Part shown: piece after piece, positions 1 through 7,217 of the stretch | Layout of the letters: each line of letters begins with the position of its first letter | Position numbering within the stretch: the first letter of the stretch is position 1 | Assembly (NCBI GenBank): GCA_944390615.1 | Contig: CALXRJ010000022.1 | Coordinates: 1-9,951, forward strand | DNA from: an uncultured Clostridia bacterium | Lineage (GTDB): Bacteria; Bacillota; Clostridia; TANB77; CAG-508 | DNA: 9,951 nucleotides | Direction: 5' to 3' | Translations under genes and position numbers: made by a program | Notes under the pieces: model-generated | The model's database searches: none | Seen by the model: only the letters and a program-made list of their open reading frames with translations | What the model was told of the DNA's origin: nothing

Positions 1-727
1 TTTCTTGGTTGGTTATATTTTGGTAGATTTCGTGGAAGGTATTACCTTTTGGGTTTTTACATAAAATGACTTCATCTTCTTGTCTCGTTTTTAGTTTAAT
101 GGCAAAATCATCTTTAGCGTTATAGTATAATATGGTTACTTGTTCTCTTAACTCATCACTTTCACTATCTGGCTGAATACCAAAATATTCTACATTTTCA
201 TAATTTCCAAAGGTTCCGTTTTCGAATTCTTCAAAAGCTTTTTCAAATTGGAATTCTTTTTTTAGCATAACATATAAAAAATAGTCTTTGGGGTCACTCG
301 GTCTCCAGTCAAAATCATCTAAAATATCACTTGTTTCATGAAATTTGTCTTGAATCGCTTTTTCAATTTCTTCTTTTAAACTAATAGACGGAGTTCCTAT
401 TTTTTTATAATAATAAGCTTCTGACAAATCATTGGTTGTAAAGGTTTCTTGATTTAAATTTTCTACGACTTGTAATTGAGGGTTAAATACAATATCTTGC
501 TTAGCCAAGTCATTTTTCAAATCATTCCATATAAGCTGAAAAGTACCACACCATATTGTATTTCCTTCAATCTCATCTTCCAGTGTTAGTGCTGTTGTGA
601 TCCCTTCTGTGCTAGTTAGAGGTCTTGAAGTTCCTCCAATTGCCTTATTATTTACTTTTGCATAAATTCCGATTCCTGCTGCAATCATTAAAATAATAAT
701 AATTAAAATTATCCCTAGTTTTTTCAT
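1..727 (-). CDS. Membrane-anchored or secreted protein of unknown function, partial (C-terminus outside window)
   Basis: I do not recognise the family. The frame is open from the ATG at 727 to the window edge, giving 242 residues without a stop, so the C-terminus is missing. Residues 1-23 are MKK followed by an Ile/Leu-rich stretch, which fits an uncleaved signal anchor or signal peptide; there is no lipobox Cys, so it is not a lipoprotein. The remainder is soluble and acidic, with a conserved-looking segment around residues 56-83 (NTIWCGTFQLIWNDL and DIVFNPQ), a DILDDFDW motif near 134-141, and a CKNPKGNTFHEIY segment near the cut end. The start is supported by an AAAGGTGATC ribosome binding site just upstream. 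It begins 22 nt after the stop of the sigma-factor gene on the same strand, so the two are probably cotranscribed. By inference it could be a target or an extracellular partner of that sigma factor, but nothing in the sequence proves this. Confidence 0.8.
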   Translation of the reverse strand, partial: MKKLGIILIIIILMIAAGIGIYAKVNNKAIGGTSRPLTSTEGITTALTLEDEIEGNTIWCGTFQLIWNDLKNDLAKQDIVFNPQLQVVENLNQETFTTNDLSEAYYYKKIGTPSISLKEEIEKAIQDKFHETSDILDDFDWRPSDPKDYFLYVMLKKEFQFEKAFEEFENGTFGNYENVEYFGIQPDSESDELREQVTILYYNAKDDFAIKLKTRQEDEVILCKNPKGNTFHEIYQNITNQE

Positions 728-743
728 ACCGATCACCTTTCCC

Positions 744-771
744 CTTCTATTATTTAGACGTTTTTTTCTTG
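744..771 (-). repeat. Direct repeat, copy 1: 3' end of the sigma-factor gene
   Basis: These 28 bases cover the last codons and stop of the sigma-factor gene plus a few bases after it. They recur exactly at 1785-1812, in the same orientation. Beyond the exact block the two copies stay similar for about 40 more bases into the transmembrane-coding part. Confidence 0.9.
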
Positions 772-1718
772 GCTTTTGGTTGGTTTTTTATAAAGAAAAT
801 AGAAAAAATAATTGCCAAAATTAAAAATACGGCTGAAATACTTATCATTCCGGCTCCCCAATAATTGGTAGGAGTGGCCAAAACTTCTTCTACCGTGATT
901 GCTTCTTGTTCGCTCTCATTTTCTTCTATATCTTGAATACTATTATTCATTTGACTATTTCTATCTTCTTCTATTATTTGAGTTTCTTCCTCTTGGATAC
1001 CTTGCTCGATTGTGTCTGCTTTTGGCTCTTCTGCTATTTCTTCTTGTTCCGTTTCTGCTGAGTTTAAGTCTTCAAAAAGAGTATTTTGAGTAGTATTTTC
1101 ATCTTGCATTATAATTTCTTCGTTACGCATCCTGTCTTTGTTAAGTAAAGTTTTTGCGCCAATAACAAAGGTTAAAACAAACAATCCTAAATTACTCAAA
1201 GCTATTTTTAAACTATGTACAGCTTTATAATATCTCCACTTCACGGTTCCAGTTGGCTCATTTAGCATTTGCCCAATTTCTGCAAAAGATAGTTTCGCAA
1301 GTATTTTTAAAGAAACAATTTCTTGTTCTTTGGGTTGTAGTCGGCTAATAAGTCGATAGTAAACATCTTTATCTATCATTTCGTTTATCTCGTTATTTAC
1401 ATCTTCTATTTCATAAATAGACTCTATACCTAGGTCATTCTTTTTCTTTCTTAAAAAAGATATGGTTTCATTTTTGGTCAAAGAATACAACCAACAAGCT
1501 TCTTTGTGTGTAGGTAATTTTTCTTTGTCCATAGTATATAATTTGGTAAAAACGATTTGCGTCACATCTTCTGAATCGGTTTTATTTTTTAAAATACTAA
1601 AAGTGATTCCATAAACTAGTTGATAATATTTTGCATAAAATGTTTCAAAAGCCTTTGTATCATGCTTTTTTAATCCATCAAATATGGTTTTTAATTCTTG
1701 CTTATCGATTTTCGTCAT
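750..1718 (-). CDS. ECF-type RNA polymerase sigma factor with membrane-anchored acidic C-terminal extension
   Basis: This 322-residue protein starts like a normal sigma-70 family ECF factor. Region 2 lies at about residues 24-65 (FYAKYYQLVYGITF, then SEDVTQIVFTKLY) and region 4 at about 123-172 (RLQPKEQEIVSLKIL and a helix-turn-helix with SFAEIGQMLNEPTGTVKWRY). ECF factors usually stop near residue 170-190. Here about 150 more residues follow: a short hydrophobic segment (177-192, LGLFVLTFVIGAKTLL), a Glu/Gln-rich low-complexity linker (about 195-285), a strong transmembrane segment (about 289-310), and a basic tail ending KAKKKTSK. If both segments span the membrane, the DNA-binding half and the basic tail are cytoplasmic and the acidic linker is outside; if only the second spans, the linker is cytoplasmic. 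By inference the extension tethers or restrains the sigma factor, as a separate anti-sigma protein would. No separate anti-sigma gene is seen before the window edge. The start has a GGGG ribosome binding site and an upstream promoter. Confidence 0.88.
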   Translation of the reverse strand: MTKIDKQELKTIFDGLKKHDTKAFETFYAKYYQLVYGITFSILKNKTDSEDVTQIVFTKLYTMDKEKLPTHKEACWLYSLTKNETISFLRKKKNDLGIESIYEIEDVNNEINEMIDKDVYYRLISRLQPKEQEIVSLKILAKLSFAEIGQMLNEPTGTVKWRYYKAVHSLKIALSNLGLFVLTFVIGAKTLLNKDRMRNEEIIMQDENTTQNTLFEDLNSAETEQEEIAEEPKADTIEQGIQEEETQIIEEDRNSQMNNSIQDIEENESEQEAITVEEVLATPTNYWGAGMISISAVFLILAIIFSIFFIKNQPKAKKKTSK

Positions 1719-1746
1719 ATTTTTTCCCCTAATTTTATATGTATTT

Positions 1747-1776
1747 ATTTTATCACTTTTATGGATTGTTCGTCAA
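1747..1776 (-). promoter_or_regulatory. Promoter of the sigma-factor operon
   Basis: On the minus strand TTGACG (1776-1771) and TAAAAT (1752-1747) are separated by 18 bp, about 29 bp upstream of the sigma start codon. This fits a housekeeping sigma-A promoter. It lies between the decayed gene tail at 1791-1853 and the intact gene, so the operon is read independently of that remnant. Confidence 0.6.
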
Positions 1777-1790
1777 TTTTTTCTCTTCTA

Positions 1791-1853
1791 TTATTTAGAC
1801 GTTTTTTTCTTGATTTTGGGTTGGTATTTTATATAAAAAATGAAAAAAATCAT
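1791..1853 (-). pseudogene. Remnant of a second copy of the sigma-factor gene 3' end
   Basis: Read on the minus strand, this stretch encodes 20 residues and a stop. Fifteen of the 20 match the C-terminus of the adjacent sigma factor: the shared parts include IKxQPK and KKKTSK, and the differences are mainly in the transmembrane part. The underlying DNA contains a 28-base exact match (1785-1812 against 744-771) followed by roughly 80% similarity. No ribosome binding site precedes the ATG at 1853, and a terminator hairpin abuts it, so it is probably not expressed. The likely origin is tandem duplication of the sigma gene followed by loss of most of one copy. Confidence 0.75.
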
Positions 1854-1856
1854 TTT

Positions 1857-1900
1857 AAAAGCAAGTAGTTAAAGTCATAAGAACTTAACTACTTGCTTTT
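1857..1900 (-). terminator. Hairpin terminator after the DUF362 gene
   Basis: A perfect 16-bp inverted repeat (1857-1872 with 1885-1900) encloses a 12-nt loop, 10 nt past the DUF362 stop. The arm sequence is AAAAGCAAGTAGTTAA. The A/T-flanked stem gives a T run on either strand, so it could work in both directions, but only the minus strand has a gene reading into it. Confidence 0.8.
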
Positions 1901-1910
1901 GTTTATTTTC

Positions 1911-2795
1911 CTATTCTACAACAATTAATTCATAATCTTTTGTTCCAAAACCTAATGCAGCTGCTGCATCAATGGTATGCGTACCATGTCTTGAATTTAC
2001 TCTTTCTAAGAAATGTTCTTTTCCTTCATCATTTGATTGTTTTACTAAGTCGATACAAGCTTGGTCGATAGCAACAGGGTCTAAAGATGCAAGTATTCCA
2101 ATATCTTTCATACATGGGTCTTCTGCTACGGCACAGCAGTCACAGTCTACACTCATGTTACACATCATATTGATAAATGCAATATTTCCTTTAAAGTAGT
2201 CAACAACAGAAGATGCCGCATCTGCCATGGATTCTAAGAATAAATCTTGTTCTGGTAAATGATCCCATACGACAGTTTGGTCTGTTGTTTTTCCTGCTGA
2301 GTGAATCCATGATTTTCCTTTTGAAGAAGCACAACCAATGGATAGTTGTTTTAAGGCTCCACCAAAACCACCCATTGGGTGTCCTTTAAAATGAGATAAT
2401 ACAAGCATGGAGTCATAGTTTGCAATATTTTTTCCTAAATAATTTTGCTTAATTACTTTTCCATTTGGTATTTCAATTTCTAAATCTGGGCCTTCTGCAT
2501 CCATAAGATCAACAGTAAAGTATTTATTCCAACCATGATTTTCAATTAATTTTTTATGTTTTTCAGTACTGTTTCTTTCTCCCTCATAAGCAGTATTGCA
2601 TTCTACTATGGTTCCTTTTACATGCTCAACAATTGGTTTTACAAATTCTGGTCTTAAATAGTTTTGGTTTCCTTGTTCGCCAGAATGTAGTTTTACGGCA
2701 ATTTTTCCTGGTAATTTTTTGCCTAATGTTTCATACATTTTAATTACATTTTCTGGAGTGACCTCTTTGCAAAAATAAACTTTGGATTTTTCCAT
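1911..2795 (-). CDS. DUF362 domain-containing protein
   Basis: This is a 294-residue protein of the DUF362 family, whose biochemical role is not settled. It carries the family's typical features: KLHSGEQGNQNYLRPEFV near residues 35-52, an HFKGHPMGGFGGALK block near 135-149, and a Cys-rich block (Cys at about 212, 218, 220, 221 and 228, including DCDCC) followed by DIGILASLDPVAIDQAC. It lacks the CxxCxxCxxxCP ferredoxin module that longer DUF362 proteins have, so any metal site would rest on the DCDCC region; that is inference. The frame is open upstream to an ATG at 2843, but I choose the ATG at 2795 because GGAAGAA lies 6 nt before it and the family alignment starts there (MEKSKVYF). It follows the CMD-cupin gene by 64 nt and precedes a terminator, so it is the last gene of that operon. 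Confidence 0.9.
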   Translation of the reverse strand: MEKSKVYFCKEVTPENVIKMYETLGKKLPGKIAVKLHSGEQGNQNYLRPEFVKPIVEHVKGTIVECNTAYEGERNSTEKHKKLIENHGWNKYFTVDLMDAEGPDLEIEIPNGKVIKQNYLGKNIANYDSMLVLSHFKGHPMGGFGGALKQLSIGCASSKGKSWIHSAGKTTDQTVVWDHLPEQDLFLESMADAASSVVDYFKGNIAFINMMCNMSVDCDCCAVAEDPCMKDIGILASLDPVAIDQACIDLVKQSNDEGKEHFLERVNSRHGTHTIDAAAALGFGTKDYELIVVE

Positions 2796-2859
2796 TTTAA
2801 TTTCTTCCTTTCCTTTTATTAGTTTAGTTATAGTCTTTACCATAACTCATAAAATATTC

Positions 2860-3600
2860 TTATTGTAATTTACTATATTCTTCGTCAGATACAGGCTCTA
2901 GCCATTCATTTGACGTATTTTCTCCCGGCACTTCTACTGCTATGTGGCTAAACCATGAATTGGTTTTTGCTCCATGCCAATGTTTTACATTTGCTGGAAT
3001 TACGACAATATCTCCTTCTTTTAGACTTTGGGCTTCTTTTCCTTCTTCTTGATACCAGCCTTCCCCTTCTACACAAATTAATACTTGACCTCCACCTGAT
3101 GTTGCTTTATGTGTATGCCAGTTATTTCTACAACCTGGTTCAAAAGTCACATTGGCAAATCCTATTCCTGAATCTGTTTTGGCTAGTGGTTTTAAATAAG
3201 AATTTCCGATAAAATACTTACTAAATGCTGTATTTGGTTCTCCCATGCCAAACATTCCACCATGTGTTTTTGGGGCATCTTCTTCTGCATAGACTTCTTT
3301 TGCCATATTAAATACTGCCCAAGCATTTGGCCATCCAGCATAAAAAGCTGCATGTGTTATAATTTCTGCCATTTCTTCTTTGGTAATTCCATTGTTTTTG
3401 GCGTTGATTAAATGGTGTTTTAAAGATGAATCAAATAGCCCTTTTCCCATAAATACACATATGGTGACAAGTGAACGATCTCTTAATGATAGTTTGTCTT
3501 CTCTTGACCATACTTCTCCAAATAAGACGTCATCATTTAACTCTGCAAATTTAGGAGCAAATTCTCCTAAAGAATCTCTACCTGCTGTTTGTTTTATCAT
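2860..3600 (-). CDS. Carboxymuconolactone decarboxylase-like / cupin fusion protein
   Basis: This 246-residue protein has two domains. Residues about 15-105 form a carboxymuconolactone decarboxylase (CMD)-type helical domain (LSLRDRSLVTICVFMGKG, then the ITKEEMAEIITHAAFYAGWPNAW block). It lacks the CxxC of AhpD-type peroxidases, so a thiol peroxidase role is unlikely. Residues about 145-225 form a cupin barrel. The first motif has WHTHKATSGGGQVL (His162, His164, Gln172) and the second has PANVKHWHG (His207, His209), which is a plausible metal site. Such CMD-cupin fusions are common in anaerobic Firmicutes, and the substrate is generally unknown. The ATG at 3600 has AGGAG 11 nt upstream and a strong promoter. 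It leads a two-gene operon with the DUF362 protein, which suggests a shared redox or small-molecule function. Confidence 0.92.
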   Translation of the reverse strand: MIKQTAGRDSLGEFAPKFAELNDDVLFGEVWSREDKLSLRDRSLVTICVFMGKGLFDSSLKHHLINAKNNGITKEEMAEIITHAAFYAGWPNAWAVFNMAKEVYAEEDAPKTHGGMFGMGEPNTAFSKYFIGNSYLKPLAKTDSGIGFANVTFEPGCRNNWHTHKATSGGGQVLICVEGEGWYQEEGKEAQSLKEGDIVVIPANVKHWHGAKTNSWFSHIAVEVPGENTSNEWLEPVSDEEYSKLQ

Positions 3601-3629
3601 AATTTACCACACTCCTTTTCTAGTAAAAT

Positions 3630-3658
3630 ATGTTATCACTTTGAAAAATATTTGTCAA
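3630..3658 (-). promoter_or_regulatory. Promoter of the CMD-cupin / DUF362 operon
   Basis: On the minus strand a perfect TTGACA (3658-3653) is followed after 17 bp by TAACAT (3635-3630), with the start codon at 3600. The promoter lies in the 72-bp gap after the glycosyltransferase gene, so this operon has its own transcription start. No clear terminator separates it from the gene upstream, so read-through is possible. Confidence 0.75.
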
Positions 3659-3672
3659 ATTTCATCCTGTTT

Positions 3673-4758
3673 TTATGGCTTCAAATTGTTTAGCACAAAA
3701 TCTACTAAATCTTTTGCTGCAGTTTGATTGATGATTTTAGACTGATTTTCTACCATTCTTTTTTGCCTATTTTTATCTTTTAATAGTTCCATTGTATTTA
3801 CTTTTACTTCTTCTATATTATTCGATACTAAACTAAGGCCATTTTTTTCAAAAAACGCTGCATTATAATTTTCAACACCAGGTATTGGCATTAAATGAAT
3901 CATTGGCTTTCGCATTACGCCAACTTCTGTGCTTGTAAGCCCTCCAGGTTTAGTTAAAACAATGGTACTAGCTGCCATGTATTCATTGATATTATTTACA
4001 TATCCTCTAACGATAAGATTTGGATTATTGATTTTATTTAACTCAGCATATAATGCTTTATTATTTCCACAAATAGCAACAACATATACATTGGGCAGAT
4101 ATGCTAATAAAGATTTAACCATTATTTTCATTTTTCCAAATCCCATACTCCCAGATGTGATTAAAACTGTTTCTTTATCAGTTGGTAGATTAAGATTATT
4201 TTTTATTTTGTAAAATGTGCTAGAAACAGGTATGCCAAAATCTAGCAATATTTCTTTTTTAAAGCCTTTTTTCACAAAATCTTCTTTTAACGTACTATGT
4301 GGTATCACAAAATAATCTGGTTTGGTTTCTTCCCAAAATGGAATAACATGGTAATCTGTTGCTACATTAATGAGTTTTATATCTTTTCCCTCTTTTTTTA
4401 ATGTGGTTACTGCCATGGCGGGAAATAAATGAGAAGCAATAATTAAATCATAATGATTTTTTCTTATATAAGAATAGAGTTTATTTTTTCCTAATTTATT
4501 CAATCCATATACTGGACTTGTAATTCCTGTTTTACTGTAGACTTCTCCCAATTTGTAGGCCAATTTAAATAAACTTCCATTATATTGGGTTGAGGTTAAA
4601 TATATTTTTTCAGAACGTTCTTTTGCTTTTGGTCCTAAAATATCAAAATAGTCAGCAAAATCACATAGGATGCCATTCTTTTTAAATTCTTCTTCTATAT
4701 AATGACCACAGGCATTGTGTCCTCCCCCTGTACTACAGGATAATACTAATATTTTCAT
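3673..4758 (-). CDS. MGDG-synthase-type (GT28) glycolipid glycosyltransferase
   Basis: This 361-residue protein resembles the monogalactosyldiacylglycerol synthase / UgtP group of GT-B glycosyltransferases, which add sugars from UDP-sugar donors to diacylglycerol at the inner membrane face. The N-terminal domain begins with SCSTGGGHNACGHYIEEEF (residues 7-25), the acceptor-side Gly-rich loop, and contains NVATDYHVIPFWEE (131-144). The C-terminal domain has the nucleotide-sugar site: TSGSMGFGK (201-209), RGYVNNINEYMAAS (251-264), KPGGLTSTEV (270-279) and MPIPGVENYNAAFF (290-303). Length fits the family. The start is 4 nt after the TGA of the upstream membrane-protein gene, and its ribosome binding site (GGAAGTGA) overlaps that gene's last codons, so the two are translationally coupled. 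The exact sugar and product (mono- or diglucosyl or galactosyl lipid) cannot be read from sequence. Confidence 0.9.
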   Translation of the reverse strand: MKILVLSCSTGGGHNACGHYIEEEFKKNGILCDFADYFDILGPKAKERSEKIYLTSTQYNGSLFKLAYKLGEVYSKTGITSPVYGLNKLGKNKLYSYIRKNHYDLIIASHLFPAMAVTTLKKEGKDIKLINVATDYHVIPFWEETKPDYFVIPHSTLKEDFVKKGFKKEILLDFGIPVSSTFYKIKNNLNLPTDKETVLITSGSMGFGKMKIMVKSLLAYLPNVYVVAICGNNKALYAELNKINNPNLIVRGYVNNINEYMAASTIVLTKPGGLTSTEVGVMRKPMIHLMPIPGVENYNAAFFEKNGLSLVSNNIEEVKVNTMELLKDKNRQKRMVENQSKIINQTAAKDLVDFVLNNLKP

Positions 4759-4762
4759 ATTT

Positions 4763-5383
4763 TCACTTCCATTTATTATTAAACATATTTTTCAAATATT
4801 TACTATTAAAGGTATGATCTAAAAATTTTTCATATCTATTATTTGGTGGAATATTTTGGTCAGCTGCACGTGCTCTATTTACACAACTTATGGTTAGAAG
4901 AATATCAAATACTAGAAACATGCTTAAGCAAATAGCACTAATCTTATATATTTTTGGATTTATTTTATTTAGCATTTTATCGATTTTCGGATATAGAATT
5001 TTGATCCATAAAATTCCTAAAAGCCCCCAAAATATAGAAAATAATAGACAAATGCGTCCATTGATATTTAAGAATTGATCTGAGTAATCCCATGCGGAAA
5101 AACCTAAAACTAATTCCATTCCCCAACTCATAATATATTCTAAAATAGAGCCACCAATAAAACTTAATAAAAATATTTTTAAATAAGATTCGTCTTTATA
5201 TTTATATAATAACAATGTAAGGGCAACGCCACAAATTCCATAGGCAAAATTAAATGGTCCGATTACTACAGCTGAATGGTTAATGAATATACCTTTTGTA
5301 ACAAGCGACCAAACAAATTCGATAAAATAACCACAGATACTCGATATGATAAATATATATAATAGTTCATATAATTTCTTCAT
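4763..5383 (-). CDS. CmpB-like putative ABC transporter permease (multi-pass membrane protein)
   Basis: This 206-residue protein has about five hydrophobic segments (roughly 4-28, 37-60, 67-94, 109-130 and 145-167). It matches the PF06541 'ABC-transporter permease, CmpB-type' family through its GYFIEFVWSLV start, the GPFNFAYGICG block and the EYIMSWGMELVLGFSAWDYS block. Despite the family name, no ATPase or binding protein is encoded beside it and the real activity is not established. The C-terminal 40 residues (CVNRARAADQNIPPNNRYEKFLD) are soluble. The ATG at 5383 is preceded by GGAG at a good distance. It is the first gene of a pair with the glycolipid glycosyltransferase, which suggests a role in membrane lipid or envelope biology. 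No convincing promoter for it could be picked out in the AT-rich region upstream. Confidence 0.85.
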   Translation of the reverse strand: MKKLYELLYIFIISSICGYFIEFVWSLVTKGIFINHSAVVIGPFNFAYGICGVALTLLLYKYKDESYLKIFLLSFIGGSILEYIMSWGMELVLGFSAWDYSDQFLNINGRICLLFSIFWGLLGILWIKILYPKIDKMLNKINPKIYKISAICLSMFLVFDILLTISCVNRARAADQNIPPNNRYEKFLDHTFNSKYLKNMFNNKWK

Positions 5384-5500
5384 TTTTTTCTCCTACTGAT
5401 TTTTTATTCTTTACTCCAATAGGATACCATATATTTTTAAATTATGCTACTATTTGACTGTAATTTTTATATTTTATATAAAATTTTAATAAAAATCACA

Positions 5501-5529
5501 TTTACATAATTCTATTTTTATGGTATAAT
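5501..5529 (+). promoter_or_regulatory. Promoter of the HD phosphohydrolase gene
   Basis: TTTACA (5501-5506) and a perfect TATAAT (5524-5529) are separated by 17 bp, about 50 bp before the start codon. It is followed by an ideal GGAGGA ribosome binding site at 5565-5570, 8 nt from the ATG. The rest of the 195-bp divergent region (5384-5578) is AT-rich, with no other structure I could identify. Confidence 0.85.
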
Positions 5530-5578
5530 TTTCATGATTTTATAGAATAATTGAAAAAACATTTGGAGGAACAAAAAA

Positions 5579-7153
5579 ATGCAAAACGATTATGCTGAAA
5601 ACCTAGCATTTTTTAAATGGTTATTTGATAAAGATGAATTAGATTTAGAATCTACGGTGGATTTAACTTTATGCCATGATTATGATGACCCTAATATTTA
5701 TTATCCCAAAGAATTGGGAGATTTTTTTCGAACTTCACCAATGCAAAGAATCTCTCGTATCTTGCAATTGGGTAAATTTATACAAAATGATGCATATGTA
5801 TATCATACACGTTTTGAACACAGCATTGGTGTTTATGACAAGAAAAAGCGTATTATTCTTAATTTATATAAAGATCCAAAATTTAAACAATATGTAGAAA
5901 CACATCACTTAAAGGATTATTTGATGGCAGAACTAATTAAATCGGCTGGACATGATATAGGTCATTTACCACTTTCACACACCTTGGAACTTGCTGTTAT
6001 CCATAAAAAAGAATTTCATGAGGTTATGGGAAAACGTATATTATTAGAAAATAAGGAAATTCGTAAAGTTTTAGATGATATCTCCCCTACCTTATATCAA
6101 GCGCTTAGTACAACCTTATTTTCTAGTATTTTGGGATTTAATTTAATTGATGAAGGCAATTATGATATTGACAGGTTTGATTATATTACAAGAGATTTAC
6201 TCTATAGAGGTAAAGCTGTATCATTAAAATTTGAACCCTTCACATTTACCCAAATGGAAGATTCTAACCATCAAACAAAAATGGTTCCTGTGTTTGATAT
6301 AAAATCTGTACCTGCTATTGAAAATTTTTTGAATTTAAGGCAAAAAGCATATAGAGAAGCTTATATTCATCCTGTTACACAAATATTTGATACTTCTGTT
6401 GCTATTACCATAAATGAATTAATGCGTCAAAATTCACTATATGCACATGACTTACAAGTATTTTTATCCACATTAATGAAAAATATAGATGCTAAGCAAA
6501 TTGATTTAGAGGAATATTTATCATGGGATGATTTAAGATTGTATAATGAATTATTAGATGTTGCAGAATTTTCTAAAAATAAGACATTATCACAACTTGC
6601 TACTTTTATATTACCTAATTTAAATACACTTATGCATATATTGTATAACATGTTGAATTTAAAACATACAAAGATAGAAGATTTAAATCCAGGTGATAAA
6701 AATTTAATTTATCGAATACGTGACATAATCCACTCTAATCAACAATTTGCTAAGAACTTAAAAAATCCTGATTTTTTTCATCAAATGGTAACCTATACAT
6801 TTGATCAAGATCAAATTTTAGCCTTAAAAAAAGATAATGCTGTTAATCAAAATATATTTTTCCATTCTCAAATGGTATCTGGCTATAAACCGAGTGAGCC
6901 AATTTACATTAGATATACAGATGGAAAAATCTATCCAATTGATAGTTTACCAAACAGAAATTTCGCCGTAAGTTCTAACAATGAAGAGATATCTGTTGCT
7001 TTTGTTTTAACCCCTCTTTTAAAAGAACCTGACATCATATCACTTTTTGGAAAGCAAACAGATCCTCAAGTCTATTTTTCACATAAACGAAAACCTAATA
7101 TGGCTCCTTTAAGAGTCGGAAATCCGATAAGTCGTTATTTTGATGAAAGATAA
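5579..7153 (+). CDS. HD-domain phosphohydrolase, dNTPase/SAMHD1-like
   Basis: This 524-residue protein belongs to the HD-superfamily hydrolases related to dGTP triphosphohydrolases and SAMHD1 (YwfO-like in Firmicutes). The metal-binding signature is intact: HTRFEHSIGV (76-85) supplies the first His, SAGHDIGHLPLSH (122-134) the HD pair and following His residues, and YDIDRFDYITRD (195-206) the last Asp. Members bind a divalent metal and hydrolyse phosphate esters, often dNTPs, in the cytoplasm. The C-terminal half (about 240-524) has no motif I recognise. The start is set by the GGAGGA site. It is the only plus-strand gene here, has its own promoter and terminator, and faces the thymidine kinase remnant. 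Both concern nucleotide pools, but they are transcribed convergently, so a shared function is only a suggestion. The natural substrate is uncertain. Confidence 0.92.
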   Translation: MQNDYAENLAFFKWLFDKDELDLESTVDLTLCHDYDDPNIYYPKELGDFFRTSPMQRISRILQLGKFIQNDAYVYHTRFEHSIGVYDKKKRIILNLYKDPKFKQYVETHHLKDYLMAELIKSAGHDIGHLPLSHTLELAVIHKKEFHEVMGKRILLENKEIRKVLDDISPTLYQALSTTLFSSILGFNLIDEGNYDIDRFDYITRDLLYRGKAVSLKFEPFTFTQMEDSNHQTKMVPVFDIKSVPAIENFLNLRQKAYREAYIHPVTQIFDTSVAITINELMRQNSLYAHDLQVFLSTLMKNIDAKQIDLEEYLSWDDLRLYNELLDVAEFSKNKTLSQLATFILPNLNTLMHILYNMLNLKHTKIEDLNPGDKNLIYRIRDIIHSNQQFAKNLKNPDFFHQMVTYTFDQDQILALKKDNAVNQNIFFHSQMVSGYKPSEPIYIRYTDGKIYPIDSLPNRNFAVSSNNEEISVAFVLTPLLKEPDIISLFGKQTDPQVYFSHKRKPNMAPLRVGNPISRYFDER

Positions 7154-7171
7154 CATATATTAAAAACTTTA

Positions 7172-7210
7172 AAAGGTTCTTATCTCTTTTTAATAAAGAT
7201 AAGAACCTTT
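7172..7210 (+). terminator. Bidirectional terminator between HD gene and thymidine kinase
   Basis: A perfect 14-bp inverted repeat (7172-7185 with 7197-7210; arm AAAGGTTCTTATCT) encloses an 11-nt loop. It sits 18 nt after the HD gene stop and just beyond the restored thymidine kinase stop at 7218. T-rich runs follow on both strands (TTTCTCT on plus, TTTTAAAGTTTTT on minus), so it can serve both convergent genes. Confidence 0.85.
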
Positions 7211-7217
7211 CTCTATG

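Noticed and set aside
899..1093. Plus-strand open frame inside the sigma gene
   Set aside because: It is the antisense shadow of the Glu-rich linker, which gives a Leu-rich artefact; no ribosome binding site was evident. The plus-strand frames inside the DUF362, CMD-cupin, glycosyltransferase and ABC genes are rejected for the same reason.
1791..1853. A real 20-residue small protein gene
   Set aside because: It has no ribosome binding site, abuts a terminator and is explained fully as a copy of the sigma-factor tail.
2796..2843. Upstream in-frame ATG giving a DUF362 protein 16 residues longer
   Set aside because: The ATG at 2795 has a good GGAAGAA ribosome binding site and matches where the family begins; the extra residues (VKTITKLIKGKEEIK) include that ribosome binding site.
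4763..4765. TGA as a Trp codon (Mollicutes-type code)
   Set aside because: TGA here ends the CmpB-like gene 4 nt before the next start, and Trp residues throughout are TGG, so the standard bacterial code applies.
5384..5578. Riboswitch or regulatory RNA in the divergent intergenic region
   Set aside because: The region is AT-rich with a clear promoter and ribosome binding site for the HD gene, but I see no strong stem structure or known aptamer motif.
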